Assembly: GCA_934432595.1 (NCBI GenBank)
Contig: CAKRYR010000024.1
Coordinates: forward strand, 1 to 23,596
Reading direction: 5' to 3'
Source of the DNA: an uncultured Lachnospiraceae bacterium
GTDB lineage: Bacteria > Bacillota > Clostridia > Lachnospirales > Lachnospiraceae
DNA: 23,596 bases
Below the pieces are notes generated by a model. It saw only the letters and a program-made list of their open reading frames with translations. It was not told the origin of the DNA and ran no database searches. Shown piece by piece: positions 14,598-23,476 of the stretch. Each line of letters begins with the position of its first letter. The stretch's first letter is position 1. The position numbers and the translations under genes are program-made.

Positions 14598-15974
14598 TTA
14601 CTTAGTATCAACCAATAATTCTTTTGGATTTTTCTTTAGAATGCTAGATGATGATATTATTAAAGATATTATAAGCACCAAAGTCATAAATAAAACTACA
14701 TATATCATCGATTTCGGCAATATATTAATATCTAAACTTGTTAGAGTTTTATTAAAACCATCAACTTCTGCTCCTCCTCCAAGTTGGCTAGATGATGATT
14801 GTTTTACTATTTGTTTCGCTATATCACTAGTAACTTTATGCAGTATGTTATTTCCAAGTATTTTACCTGTATAATCAGTTAAAAAATAGGCTCCTATGAA
14901 TGCTGGTATAGATACAATCAATAGCTCAATTACAAATTGTCCCAAAATTCTTAATTTTGAAATTCCTAATGACAACAGAACCGCAATCTCTTTTTTTCTA
15001 GCATTCATCCATAAAAATAATAATAATGAAACTACAACACCAGCAAATATTAATGAGCCAGCAAATAACTTGTTTGCTATTGAGTATATCCCTGATATCG
15101 ACTGTTGTAACGCAGGATAATTTGATGAACTTTTAATTAAATTATATTCTCTCCAATTAATATCAAGCTTTCCAAGGTCTTTTATAACCTGTTCTAAATT
15201 CTTATTTCCTTTTACAAAAAATGTTGCATCCTGATACACGGCAGTATCTTCAGTATTTCCATAAACTTTTGCTGCGGTATCGATATCAGTAATTAAGGTA
15301 TTTTCATAAAGCTCTTGCGCTGCACTTACACCACCATTATTATGCCCATCAAAAAGACCTTTTATTTCTACTTCTACCGTTTCATCTGCACCTTTCTCAT
15401 TATCAGCATCGAACAAATTAGATTTAATTTTTATATTATCCCCAACTTTTAAATTATTCTTTTTAGCCAAATCCTTGTGCAGTAAAATTTTATTTTTATC
15501 TTGATTATCTAAGTGAGCTCCTTCAACTAATTTATAAGCTCCTGACACAAATTTTGTTTCTTTAGAAGAATCATTAACTCCTGTTAACATAACTGTTCTT
15601 TCAAAGTTTTTTGCTCTCTCAGGAGATTGATTAGCAATTGTTTCTTGAGTTTCTATAATATCATGTCCAACTAAATCAGCAACACTATTTATTCTTTTAA
15701 CAAAATAATCTATATCTTTAGTTTCAGATATTTTTTTTATGTCTTGTCCTTTTACATTCCCCCCTCCTCTAGGAGTTCCAGGATTTACTTGTCTATTTAT
15801 TTCCATAGAAAAGCTATTTGTTATATTTCCAAAAGTTTCTTCCGAAGCTCTATTTGTAGCATCCTTAATAGATAAACTAATCAAGCTAAGCGCTGACATA
15901 GCTAAAATAACTAATAATATTATTACTGATTTTAGACTTTTTCTCGTTACATATGCAAAAGCATTTTTTATCAT
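14598..15974 (-). CDS. ABC transporter permease, Vex3-like (FtsX/MacB type)
   Basis: A four-helix FtsX/MacB-type permease: one N-terminal transmembrane helix (about 13-35), a large extracellular domain (36-290) and three C-terminal helices ending in KKNPKELLVDTK. I place the start at the ATG at 15974 (MIKNAFAYVTRK, 458 aa) because AGGAGGTG sits 7 bases before it; the in-frame GTG at 15980 lies inside that ribosome binding site. The ATPase gene ends 11 bp upstream. It is paralogous to the permease at 16640-17917 (MLKNAIAYISRK), and the 425/214/458 lengths match pneumococcal Vex1/Vex2/Vex3. Such pumps act on peptides, antibiotics or lipids by mechanotransmission; the substrate here is unknown. 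Confidence 0.88.
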   Translation of the reverse strand: MIKNAFAYVTRKSLKSVIILLVILAMSALSLISLSIKDATNRASEETFGNITNSFSMEINRQVNPGTPRGGGNVKGQDIKKISETKDIDYFVKRINSVADLVGHDIIETQETIANQSPERAKNFERTVMLTGVNDSSKETKFVSGAYKLVEGAHLDNQDKNKILLHKDLAKKNNLKVGDNIKIKSNLFDADNEKGADETVEVEIKGLFDGHNNGGVSAAQELYENTLITDIDTAAKVYGNTEDTAVYQDATFFVKGNKNLEQVIKDLGKLDINWREYNLIKSSSNYPALQQSISGIYSIANKLFAGSLIFAGVVVSLLLFLWMNARKKEIAVLLSLGISKLRILGQFVIELLIVSIPAFIGAYFLTDYTGKILGNNILHKVTSDIAKQIVKQSSSSQLGGGAEVDGFNKTLTSLDINILPKSMIYVVLFMTLVLIISLIISSSSILKKNPKELLVDTK

Positions 15975-15985
15975 TACCACACCTC

Positions 15986-16630
15986 CTAGATAGTCTTACT
16001 CACCTTTTTTAGTTTTTTACCATTAAGCTCTAAAATAATATCTGCAGCATTTGCAACTTCTTTACTATGCGTTACAACTATCACACACTTATTTCTTTCT
16101 TTAGCCAATTCTTTTAATATTTCTATTATTTCTCCTGCTGTAACACTATCAAGATTTCCAGTAGGTTCGTCAGCTAAAATTATCGGTGCTTCTGATACTA
16201 AAGCTCTTGCTATAGCAACTCTTTGTTGTTGTCCCCCTGACAATTTCATCACATTTCTTTTTATCTGACTTTTATCAAGCCCTAGTTCAAGTAAAATTGT
16301 TTCGGGCGCTTTGTTATTTACTAATCTAATATTTTCAAGTGGGGATAAATAATCAATTAAGTTATAATTTTGAAATACTAATGATATGTTATTTTTTCTA
16401 TGGTTACTATACCCTTTTTTCTCTATATCTTCGTTTTCAAATAAAATTTGGCCAATTTGGGGTTTATCTAGCCCAGCTAATAAAGAAAGTAGAGTTGACT
16501 TTCCTGTACCTGATTTGCCAATTATTGCGTAAAATTGTCCAAGTTCAAATTTTTGATTTACTGATGATAAAATCTTTTCTTTAGAATTTGAATAGCTGTA
16601 TGTTACATTTTTTATTTCTAATACGTCCAT
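15986..16630 (-). CDS. ABC transporter ATP-binding protein, Vex2-like
   Basis: This 214-residue ATPase powers the two adjacent permeases and belongs to the MacB/LolD-type group. Walker A is GKSGTGKST (38-46), the Q-loop is VFQNYNLIDYLSPLEN, the signature is LSGGQQQRVAIARAL (130-144), Walker B is IILADEPTGNLD (150-161) and the H-loop is VVTHS. All catalytic elements are intact. The ATG follows TAGGAGAACATA. It lies 9 bp after one permease and 11 bp before the other, so the three form one operon. Confidence 0.95.
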   Translation of the reverse strand: MDVLEIKNVTYSYSNSKEKILSSVNQKFELGQFYAIIGKSGTGKSTLLSLLAGLDKPQIGQILFENEDIEKKGYSNHRKNNISLVFQNYNLIDYLSPLENIRLVNNKAPETILLELGLDKSQIKRNVMKLSGGQQQRVAIARALVSEAPIILADEPTGNLDSVTAGEIIEILKELAKERNKCVIVVTHSKEVANAADIILELNGKKLKKVSKTI

Positions 16631-16639
16631 TATGTTCTC

Positions 16640-17917
16640 CTAACTTATTTTTAATAATATTTCTTTTGGTTTCTTTATTAAAATCATTGTACAAGCAATA
16701 ATAACTGACACGACAATAATGCTGATTAAAATACCATAGCTTTGTGAAAAAGTTACGAAACTTATTATGCCATTTCCATTTTTAAGCAAGTTATTAATAA
16801 GCATTGTTGAGCTATCAGAATTTATAAATCCACCAACGATTTTGATTAACAACAAATTTCCAAAGAATAAAGATCCTACTATAGCTGGTAGAGATATAAA
16901 TATCAATTCAAGAATAAATTGAGTTACAATCTTAATCTTACTTACTCCTATTGATAATAGTATTCCAATTTCATAAATTCTTTCCCTTAGCCATAAGATC
17001 AATATCAGCGAAAGAACAATTACTCCACCTATCATAATAGAATATGTCATGATTTTAATAATATGCTTTATCCCGCTTAATGATTCTAAAGACTCTTCAA
17101 ATGCATTAGTGTCTTTTTCAATAGCATATTTTGACCAATCAACTTTAAACTCTTTTATTTTCTTCAAAGATGCCTTTGTATATTCTTCACTATCCGAAAA
17201 TAGTGCAAGCTTATTTGCAACTTTATTATTTTCTCCCCTATTCAATGCTTTTTGACTTGACTCATAATCAACAAACACCATGTTTTCACTAAAATCAGAA
17301 GATAAACCTGTATATTGTTCCTGTTTTTTTCCTGAAAAAATCCCAATAATTTCAAATTCGTATTCTTTATTTGGCTCATTGTTATTCATCTCAATTAATT
17401 CAAGACCAATCTTATCATTTAATTTTAAATTATTTTTCTTTGCAAAATCTTCATGTATAAGAATCTTCCCTCTATCATTTTCTTCAATATTTCTACCACT
17501 TTTAATTGTAAAAACTCTACTAGTAAATAAAACATTTCTCTTTGTATTATTTGTAGCTTCTACGGAAACAATGGTTTTGAACTCATTAGGTAAATTCTCT
17601 CTTTTAATTTTTTGTTCCCCTTCAACTACTTTGGTGTTTATAGGTTTTGCCAATCCGTCATATTGCGGAACAACATCTTCAATTTCTTTTATATTTTTTA
17701 TATCTTTAAATTGATTTATTTCAAAATATCCATTATCTTTTTTTGTTATTGATAAAGAAGAATTCGAAGACTTATATAAAAACTTCTCTAAACTATTACT
17801 TGATTTCATTATACTTAAACATGAGTATAAGCACGAAAGAACTAATGTTAAAATAATAAAGACTATGAAAGTTCTATTTTTTTTTCTTGAAATATATGCT
17901 ATTGCATTTTTAAGCAC
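16640..17917 (-). CDS. ABC transporter permease, Vex1-like (FtsX/MacB type)
   Basis: A 425-residue permease with an N-terminal helix (about 15-33), an extracellular domain (34-285) and three C-terminal helices (from about 285 to 418) ending KKPKEILLKIS. It is paralogous to 14598-15974. The start is GTG at 17917, with AAAGGAG 11 bases upstream; the first residues MLKNAIAYISRKK align with the other permease, which supports this start. The gene overlaps the end of the truncated ferredoxin gene by 19 bp, suggesting translational coupling to it in the ancestral operon. Confidence 0.88.
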   Translation of the reverse strand: MLKNAIAYISRKKNRTFIVFIILTLVLSCLYSCLSIMKSSNSLEKFLYKSSNSSLSITKKDNGYFEINQFKDIKNIKEIEDVVPQYDGLAKPINTKVVEGEQKIKRENLPNEFKTIVSVEATNNTKRNVLFTSRVFTIKSGRNIEENDRGKILIHEDFAKKNNLKLNDKIGLELIEMNNNEPNKEYEFEIIGIFSGKKQEQYTGLSSDFSENMVFVDYESSQKALNRGENNKVANKLALFSDSEEYTKASLKKIKEFKVDWSKYAIEKDTNAFEESLESLSGIKHIIKIMTYSIMIGGVIVLSLILILWLRERIYEIGILLSIGVSKIKIVTQFILELIFISLPAIVGSLFFGNLLLIKIVGGFINSDSSTMLINNLLKNGNGIISFVTFSQSYGILISIIVVSVIIACTMILIKKPKEILLKIS

Positions 17918-18084
17918 TTTTTACTGAACTCCTTTCTAGTTTTAACTCCATAACTAATTGCTTCTACAGAACAAGTATTTTTACATCTAGCATATCTAAT
18001 ACACTCTAAATAATTACAGTTTTTAACTGGATCTATATTAATTTGGCAAACTTGTTCACATCTGCCACAATTAATACAATCCAT
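17899..18084 (-). pseudogene. Truncated 4Fe-4S ferredoxin-like protein (C-terminal part)
   Basis: This 61-residue frame encodes two ferredoxin-type cluster motifs: CINCGRCEQVC (Cys3, 6, 9, 13) and CIRYARCKNTC (Cys28, 34, 38, with Cys23 upstream). In the second motif the usual second cysteine is Tyr31, so one cluster lacks a ligand. The pattern (NIDPVKN, then LECIR) matches the C-terminal end of membrane polyferredoxins of the NapH type. The N-terminal membrane part is missing; the DNA joins directly to the end of the lipoprotein pseudogene, so a deletion probably fused the two. A free-standing short ferredoxin is possible but less likely given the lost cysteine. Confidence 0.55.
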
Positions 18085-18087
18085 ATC

Positions 18088-18860
18088 TTAGTTTACAAAA
18101 TCTTTACTTGAAAATTCTTTACCACTTATATCTTTTGTTATCAAATTACGTAAATCTTTACTTGATTCTTTATTGAATGCTTCTGTATTTTCTAAATCAG
18201 TTTTCTCTGATAATACAAAACCATTTTGTGGGCGATCTTTTTTATCTATAATTTCAATTTTCGTTTTATTAAATTCTTCTAAAAAGTTATCTTTTATACT
18301 TTTTTTGAACTTATATAGTAATTATATTTACCATCTGTAGATACTCCAATTTTTTTATGATTATCGTATTTTGTAATTTTAGATATATTTTCTTCTGATA
18401 TATCTTTTTCAAACATACCAATAGTTCCAACTCTCTCAAGCCCTTTCTGCCATTTTTCGTATCCATCACCCATTTTATTTATAACTGCATTTTTTTGTTC
18501 TTCTGTCATTTTATTAAAAGTTAAAATAGCATAATTTAACTCTTTGTCTATTGGACTTTGATCATCTAACATTGCTATTTTTTGTTTGAAATATCTTTTC
18601 TAATTTTATCTGAAAGTTTGAATTTAAGCCCCAAATATTCATAAATATATTCTTCCTTTGCCTTCAATGTATACTCTGAAGGTTTAAATGTATCCTTTTT
18701 GTTATTTGTATTAGTTGCCATACCTACTTCTTCAGAACTTATAGCTTGACTATTTTTTTGTTTTATTATTATCATTACTTTTTTGACACCCGACAGCACT
18801 TAGACTCAAACATAACATAAGTAATATACATGCCACTTTTAATACTTTCTTTTATAAATT
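18088..18860 (-). pseudogene. Multiply frameshifted lipoprotein upstream of the Vex-like operon
   Basis: Three frames read in series give one protein. First comes a lipoprotein signal (VLKVACILLMLCLSLSAVGC) with no start codon left after GGAGGAAAATTT, where ATA stands in place of ATG. Next is a 74-residue part (ISSEEVGMATNTN to IRKDISNKK). Then a 92-residue part (MLDDQSPIDKELNYAILTFN to YNYYISSKK) continues as IKDNFLEEFNKTKIEIIDKK and ends GKEFSSKDFVN. The breaks at about 18770, 18577 and 18296 are all in A-runs. The tail (LITKDISGKEFSSKDF) resembles the start of a TlpA/redoxin domain, whose remainder would have been deleted. The function was probably extracytoplasmic redox or peptide binding. 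Confidence 0.6.
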
Positions 18861-19035
18861 TTCCTCCTTAAATAGATTTAATTTCAATTAATATATCAAA
18901 ATACTATCAGTTCACATTTTTATAGAACTGTTTCAAAAAATATATTACAAGACTTTTATGAAGCATCTATGAAATACAATTTTTTTTGCTAATTATTTTT
19001 TATTTTTATAAGGTATGCTATAATAGCTATAACAA

Positions 19036-19298
19036 TTTCATTTTCCTCTTGAATATCGGCTAACATCTTTTTTAGCCTTCTTAATTCTTCATCTTCAGGT
19101 CTTAAATTACCACTACCAGGAAATGCATTTGCACCATGTTCTTGATATTTTTTAACCCAACCTCTAACTGTTGATTCACTAACGCCTATATCTCTTGCGA
19201 CATGGGTTGGTCTTTTACCTTGTTCTGTAACTAACTTTATTATTTCTTCTTTATATTCTTTAGTAAATCTTCTTTTGTTTCCCATATAATAAACATAT
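19036..19298 (-). mobile_element. Internal IS3 fragment (orfA only)
   Basis: This is nearly identical to the orfA region at 11745-12005. It encodes MGNKRRFTKEYKEEIIKL through IQEENEI, after which the sequence is unrelated (VIAIIAYLIKIKNN). Neither IS terminus is present, so both sides were trimmed by deletion or recombination. It cannot make transposase. Confidence 0.8.
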
Positions 19299-19780
19299 TA
19301 ATTAAAGTGTTTACTGTTAAATTTGAATGATTTCGCTAAATGATGGTTTAATGAATAAATAAAAATTAATGAATTTAAGCTATTTATAGACTATGTTATA
19401 ATAGAAAAATAGTAGTTAATTGTTTGCTTTTGTACTCTTTTATTTTTTAATATTAAATTTTCTATTATCTATTTATACTAATAGGTAAAAATAAGTTATA
19501 ACTTCCACCTATTCCTAGAATACTAAGTGTGGTTTCTGTATATCCCCCTATTAGGCTAAATGAAACATATACTACATAGTAGCATTATATTACTAAAATT
19601 ATAAACAATATACTATATAATTATTTTATAATTATACAAAAATATTTACATTTGAGAATGTTTTCAGTAAAATGTAGTTGTAAAAATTACTATGATGCAA
19701 AATTTGATGAAAAAAATACATATAATTTTCTGTATAAGTATTGTAGTTACTTTTTAGTATTAAATTTGAGAAGGAGGTTT
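19299..19780. other. Gene-poor stretch before the secreted-protein genes
   Basis: It holds the second copy of the 95-bp repeat (19331-19425) and then AT-rich DNA with no supported gene. A ~39-codon open stretch on the minus strand (about 19460-19590, reading SLIGGYTETTLSILGIGG) looks protein-like but has no start, no ribosome binding site and no recognisable family. Confidence 0.5.
19331..19425 (+). repeat. 95-bp dispersed repeat with promoter-like core, copy B
   Basis: This is the ungapped partner of 7821-7915. TATAAT is at 19397-19402 with TTTAAG 17 bp upstream. The downstream stem and terminator of copy A are not present here. It lies 356 bp before the signal peptide of the decayed secreted protein and about 700 bp before the 1079-aa gene. 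Confidence 0.75.
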
Positions 19781-20112
19781 ATGAAAAAAATTAGGAAAGA
19801 TTCTGTCAGTATTGTAGCTATGACACTTTGTTTCTCAAAAGTTAAAGTAGCATCATTCAGAGAATTCTAGAGGTGTTAAGCAATCAAAAGCTATATTATT
19901 TATAGTTAAGATACAAAAAGGAGTTAGTGGGATGATGGCTGAGTATAGATATTTTAATCAAGTATTAAATTGGCATAGATCAAATGGTAAAATGATATGG
20001 TTTAGTATCTAAAACTCTAGTAACAACAGAAGTATCTAAAAAATAGAATAAAGTAATAGCTGATTGATTAACTGAAAAATATAATGCATCTGGTAAACTA
20101 TTAAAAAGGGGG
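19781..20112 (+). pseudogene. Decayed secreted protein with cell-wall-binding-type repeats
   Basis: A good ribosome binding site (GAAGGAGGTTT) precedes ATG at 19781, which starts a signal-peptide-like MKKIRKDSVSIVAMTLCFS. The frame stops at 19870. Further on, three frames carry pieces typical of choline/cell-wall-binding repeats: DDG-stop-V...SSIKLA, NQVLNWHRSNGKM and ADxLTEKYNASGKLLK. Several stops fall where these repeats have Trp (TGG to TGA or TAG). I read this as a rotted surface protein, but the repeats are too degraded to count. It ends just before the ribosome binding site of the 1079-aa gene. Confidence 0.42.
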
Positions 20113-20118
20113 AAAAGT

Positions 20119-23100
20119 ATGCTTAAAAAGAAAATATCACTATTATTAGCTACTGTTATGACCTTTTCTGTATTATCAACTGGATTTAGTAAAGAGATAG
20201 TTACACATGCTGAAACTACAATAACAGAAGAAAAACAAACTTATACTGATAGAGTTTATCTATCAGATTTACAGTATAGTAAAGCTAGTGCTTATGGTAC
20301 AGTTAAGAATGATACTAATAGTAGCGACGTAAAGATTAGACTAAAAGTTACTGGCGGGTATGTAACATTTAACAAAGGTTTATTCGCACACGCTAGTTCC
20401 GATATTATCTATGATGTTGAAAGTCAAATATCTAAAGGATTTGATACATTTATAGCTTATGCAGGTGTTGATGCATCACAAGGTGGAAAAGGGAATGTTA
20501 AATTTATCATATCTGTTTCAGAGGATAATAAAACTTGGACACCTATTCAAACTACTGAGCCTGTAACATCATCATCCAACAGTATTAAAATCCAAGAAAA
20601 ATTACCACAGGGAACTAAATACCTAAGACTACAAGCAGATCCAAATGGCTCTAATGGTAATGATCATGCTGTTTATGGTGATGCTGCTTTAGTTGGATAT
20701 GATTATCTAAATATTAAAATGCCAGAAAGTATGAAATCTGTGGCAGACTTAGATAAAGAAATAATAGCTATAGGTGGAAGTGCTATGGGTATTGCTACTT
20801 CTTATGGTCATAAGCTGTATCAAAGAGAGTTTATTAAAAGGGTTGATTATGATGTATTAACTCGTACATTTAGAGATGAACCTCAATATGCAGAAAGTAT
20901 ATCATATTTATTTGAAAATGAAAAAGCGTTAGCTTATTTCATTGAAACTGGAGTTGGTGATAGCGGGGATAGCTATGTCACTGTTTTAAAGAACTTCGAT
21001 TTAATTTATAAGAAATACAAAGATGAAATTAAAAAAGATGATTTCTTATTAAAATTAGCTGTAACAACTTCATGGGCATTTGCAAAAAATGTTTATTTCT
21101 GGGCAAATCATTATGAGGCTCAAAATGTTGTAGAAAGATTTGAAATATACAAAGATTTTGTTACTGTAACTGATCAAGATTGGAGTTGGAAACAATCAGA
21201 AATAGATTTCTTTAAGAAACAATCTCCAGCTATGTTAAAATATACCCTAAATACAAGACAAAATAATGATGAAATAAAATGGTTTGCTGATTACATTAAG
21301 AATGTTAAAAACGGTAGCATGAATGGATATCACTATGTTGAGTACAAAGGTGTTGCTAGCTTTACTCAACCTCAATATTATGGAAAAGAAAATTTTAATA
21401 CATGGAATGAAAAATATAATCTTTCAAAGTATAATATAAATACTGATAATTCTAGCAAAGTTAGATGGTACGTAGTAATGGAAGTAGATGGTGTTTGTGG
21501 TGCTATTGCTAAAACATATACTGCTTTACAAGAAACATTTGGTAGACCATCTGGGGTATTAAATCAACCAGGACATGCAGCTTCATTAATCTGTAATGAT
21601 AAAGGTGAATGGTCAATAGTTAATGATGTATCAGGATGGGCACATTCTAGAGATGAAATGGGACAAATGCCACTAGCTTGGGGGATGCAATCTTGGAATT
21701 CAAACAGGTCTGCATCTTATATAACATTAACTCAAAATGTACTTGATAACTATGAAAATTATCAAATGGCAACTAAATTAAATATATTAGCAGATATTTA
21801 TAAAAGTAAACAAATTAATAGAGAATTTATATTAAGTAAAGCTATAGAAGTTCAACCTAATAATTTAGATTCAATGTATAATTTAATACAAGCATATAAG
21901 TCTGATAATACTAAAACAAGTAAAGGATACATAGAGTTAGCAAGAAAAGTTACTGAAAACTTTAAATATTATCCATTAGCAATGGTAGATTTACTTGCAC
22001 AAATACAGCCTAATATAGGTGAAGCTGAAATACCTTTATTTGAGCTAATAAGAACTAATGCATTAAAAGATGCTAGTGCTGCTACAGATAGTGATGTTAA
22101 GCAACCTGGTATAGCTAAAACTATGGCTAGATACTTATTAAATTCAAATGGTTCAAATAAGAAGGTAGATACATTTTCATTCTCTTTCTCAGGTGATAAG
22201 GCTAATAAATTAGTTGTTGCTGATAAATATAGCAATACTCAATTTGCTACTAGATATAGTATAGATAATGGGAAAACTTGGACAGATACTACAGACTTCC
22301 CAGAAATAGATTTAAGTTCTGTAGCTCACCAAATAACAGAAGAAAATGATATATTAATTAAGATATTAGGTGCTAATGATATCTATAAAATAGATATCAC
22401 TAAATCTGATAAACCAAATAATAAAACTGTTGTAGCTAATGATTTAGAAAATCGTTTAATAGGTAACATAGAAAATTTAGAATATAGTGTTGATCATGGA
22501 AAAACTTGGCATAATTACACAGATAGTACTAGATTCGATGGAGATGTAGTTGTAAAAGTCAGATATAAGAGTCATGGGGTATATCTTATGAGTGATGAAA
22601 GTCTGTTTACATTTAAAGCAAATACTGATACAGATACAAGAAAATATATTACTATAAATAATATTAATTTAAATAGTTTTTCATCTGAACAAGATAAGAC
22701 TACTAGAGCAGCTAAGAATATGATAGATGGAAATATGAATACTTTTTGGCATACAGCTTTTAAGGCTGAAAATGATGGTAAATTCTATACAGTAGAATTC
22801 ACTACTCCTAAGTATATTACGTCTATTGAATATGTTCCTAATGGATCAAATGGTAAATTAAGAGATGCTGAAATACAAACAAGTATAGATGGGCAAACTT
22901 GGAAAGTATCAGGAACAGCAAAAGATTTAGCTGATGATGGGAAAACTAAAGTAATTGATTTAGATAACCCTACTGAAGCTAAATATGTAAAGATAGTTGC
23001 TAAACAAACTTGGGGTGTTACTGTAGAATCAAGAAATAGATTCTTTAGTGGTAAGGCATTCTTATTCTTTGAAGATACTACTGCAGGTGCTAGTAAATCT

Positions 23101-23358
23101 CAACTTACTAAAGAAGAAATGAATGAATTTGAGTCAATAATAGATGGAATAAAAGAAAGTGAAAAAGTAGCTGAAAAGCCAGCAGTTTCTGATAATAATA
23201 CAGATTTAACTAATAAATCTCAACCTAGTGAAGAAATTAATAAAGCAGTAGTTTCTGAAACTGAAAATAAAGATACTACCAGCAAATCTCAACTTAGTAA
23301 GGAAGAGATGAGTGAATTTGAGGAAATTATAGGAAAAATAAAAGCAACTGATAATTAA
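20119..23358 (+). CDS. Secreted multidomain protein: NPCBM, transglutaminase-like, TPR-like, F5/8C
   Basis: This 1079-residue exported protein has a signal peptide (1-31, cleavage near HAE). An NPCBM-type carbohydrate-binding domain follows (about 40-195, including GLFAHASSDIIYDV and KYLRLQADPNGSNGNDHAVYGDA). A helical region (200-440) leads into a transglutaminase-like core with the triad Cys460 (GVCGAIAKTYTAL), His486 (PGHAASL) and Asp503 (VNDVSGWAH). TPR-like helices (545-640) come next, then two related beta-rich modules (RYSIDNGKTWTD near 712; EYSVDHGKTWHN near 788). An F5/8C or discoidin domain lies at 845-985. The tail has two copies of SKSQLxKEEMxEFExII. There is no LPXTG anchor, so attachment would be through the sugar-binding domains. 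It probably acts on glycoproteins or cell-wall peptides. RBS AAAAAGGGGG. Confidence 0.85.
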   Translation: MLKKKISLLLATVMTFSVLSTGFSKEIVTHAETTITEEKQTYTDRVYLSDLQYSKASAYGTVKNDTNSSDVKIRLKVTGGYVTFNKGLFAHASSDIIYDVESQISKGFDTFIAYAGVDASQGGKGNVKFIISVSEDNKTWTPIQTTEPVTSSSNSIKIQEKLPQGTKYLRLQADPNGSNGNDHAVYGDAALVGYDYLNIKMPESMKSVADLDKEIIAIGGSAMGIATSYGHKLYQREFIKRVDYDVLTRTFRDEPQYAESISYLFENEKALAYFIETGVGDSGDSYVTVLKNFDLIYKKYKDEIKKDDFLLKLAVTTSWAFAKNVYFWANHYEAQNVVERFEIYKDFVTVTDQDWSWKQSEIDFFKKQSPAMLKYTLNTRQNNDEIKWFADYIKNVKNGSMNGYHYVEYKGVASFTQPQYYGKENFNTWNEKYNLSKYNINTDNSSKVRWYVVMEVDGVCGAIAKTYTALQETFGRPSGVLNQPGHAASLICNDKGEWSIVNDVSGWAHSRDEMGQMPLAWGMQSWNSNRSASYITLTQNVLDNYENYQMATKLNILADIYKSKQINREFILSKAIEVQPNNLDSMYNLIQAYKSDNTKTSKGYIELARKVTENFKYYPLAMVDLLAQIQPNIGEAEIPLFELIRTNALKDASAATDSDVKQPGIAKTMARYLLNSNGSNKKVDTFSFSFSGDKANKLVVADKYSNTQFATRYSIDNGKTWTDTTDFPEIDLSSVAHQITEENDILIKILGANDIYKIDITKSDKPNNKTVVANDLENRLIGNIENLEYSVDHGKTWHNYTDSTRFDGDVVVKVRYKSHGVYLMSDESLFTFKANTDTDTRKYITINNINLNSFSSEQDKTTRAAKNMIDGNMNTFWHTAFKAENDGKFYTVEFTTPKYITSIEYVPNGSNGKLRDAEIQTSIDGQTWKVSGTAKDLADDGKTKVIDLDNPTEAKYVKIVAKQTWGVTVESRNRFFSGKAFLFFEDTTAGASKSQLTKEEMNEFESIIDGIKESEKVAEKPAVSDNNTDLTNKSQPSEEINKAVVSETENKDTTSKSQLSKEEMSEFEEIIGKIKATDN

Positions 23359-23393
23359 TTGTTAGTTTAATGGAAGAAGTCTTAGGAGATCTC

Positions 23394-23440
23394 AGGGGCT
23401 GTCTCGTTAGTGGGTAAAAAAATCCACTGGCGACAGCTCT
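23394..23440 (+). terminator. Hairpin after the 1079-aa gene, GGNGCTGT family
   Basis: GGGGCTGTCTCGTTAGTGGG and CCACTGGCGACAGCTCT pair across a TAAAAAAAT loop 35 bp past the stop. It aligns with 9903-9946, including the A-run in the loop. Confidence 0.7.
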
Positions 23441-23458
23441 TATTCTATAGTAAAAAGA

Positions 23459-23475
23459 AAATTTTTGACGTTTAC
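23459..23475 (+). mobile_element. Outer tip of a second IS66-like end, facing left
   Basis: AATTTTTGACGTTTAC is the inverted form of an IS66 terminus (GTAAACGTCAAAAA) and lies one base before the intact terminus at 23477. The inner part of this element is not present to the left (the 1079-aa gene hairpin is there instead), so it is a tip only. Confidence 0.4.
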
Positions 23476-23476
23476 A

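Noticed and set aside
14575..17714. Several plus-strand open frames of 60-144 codons within the transporter genes
   Set aside because: All are antisense to intact FtsX-type permeases and the ATPase and contain no recognisable motifs.
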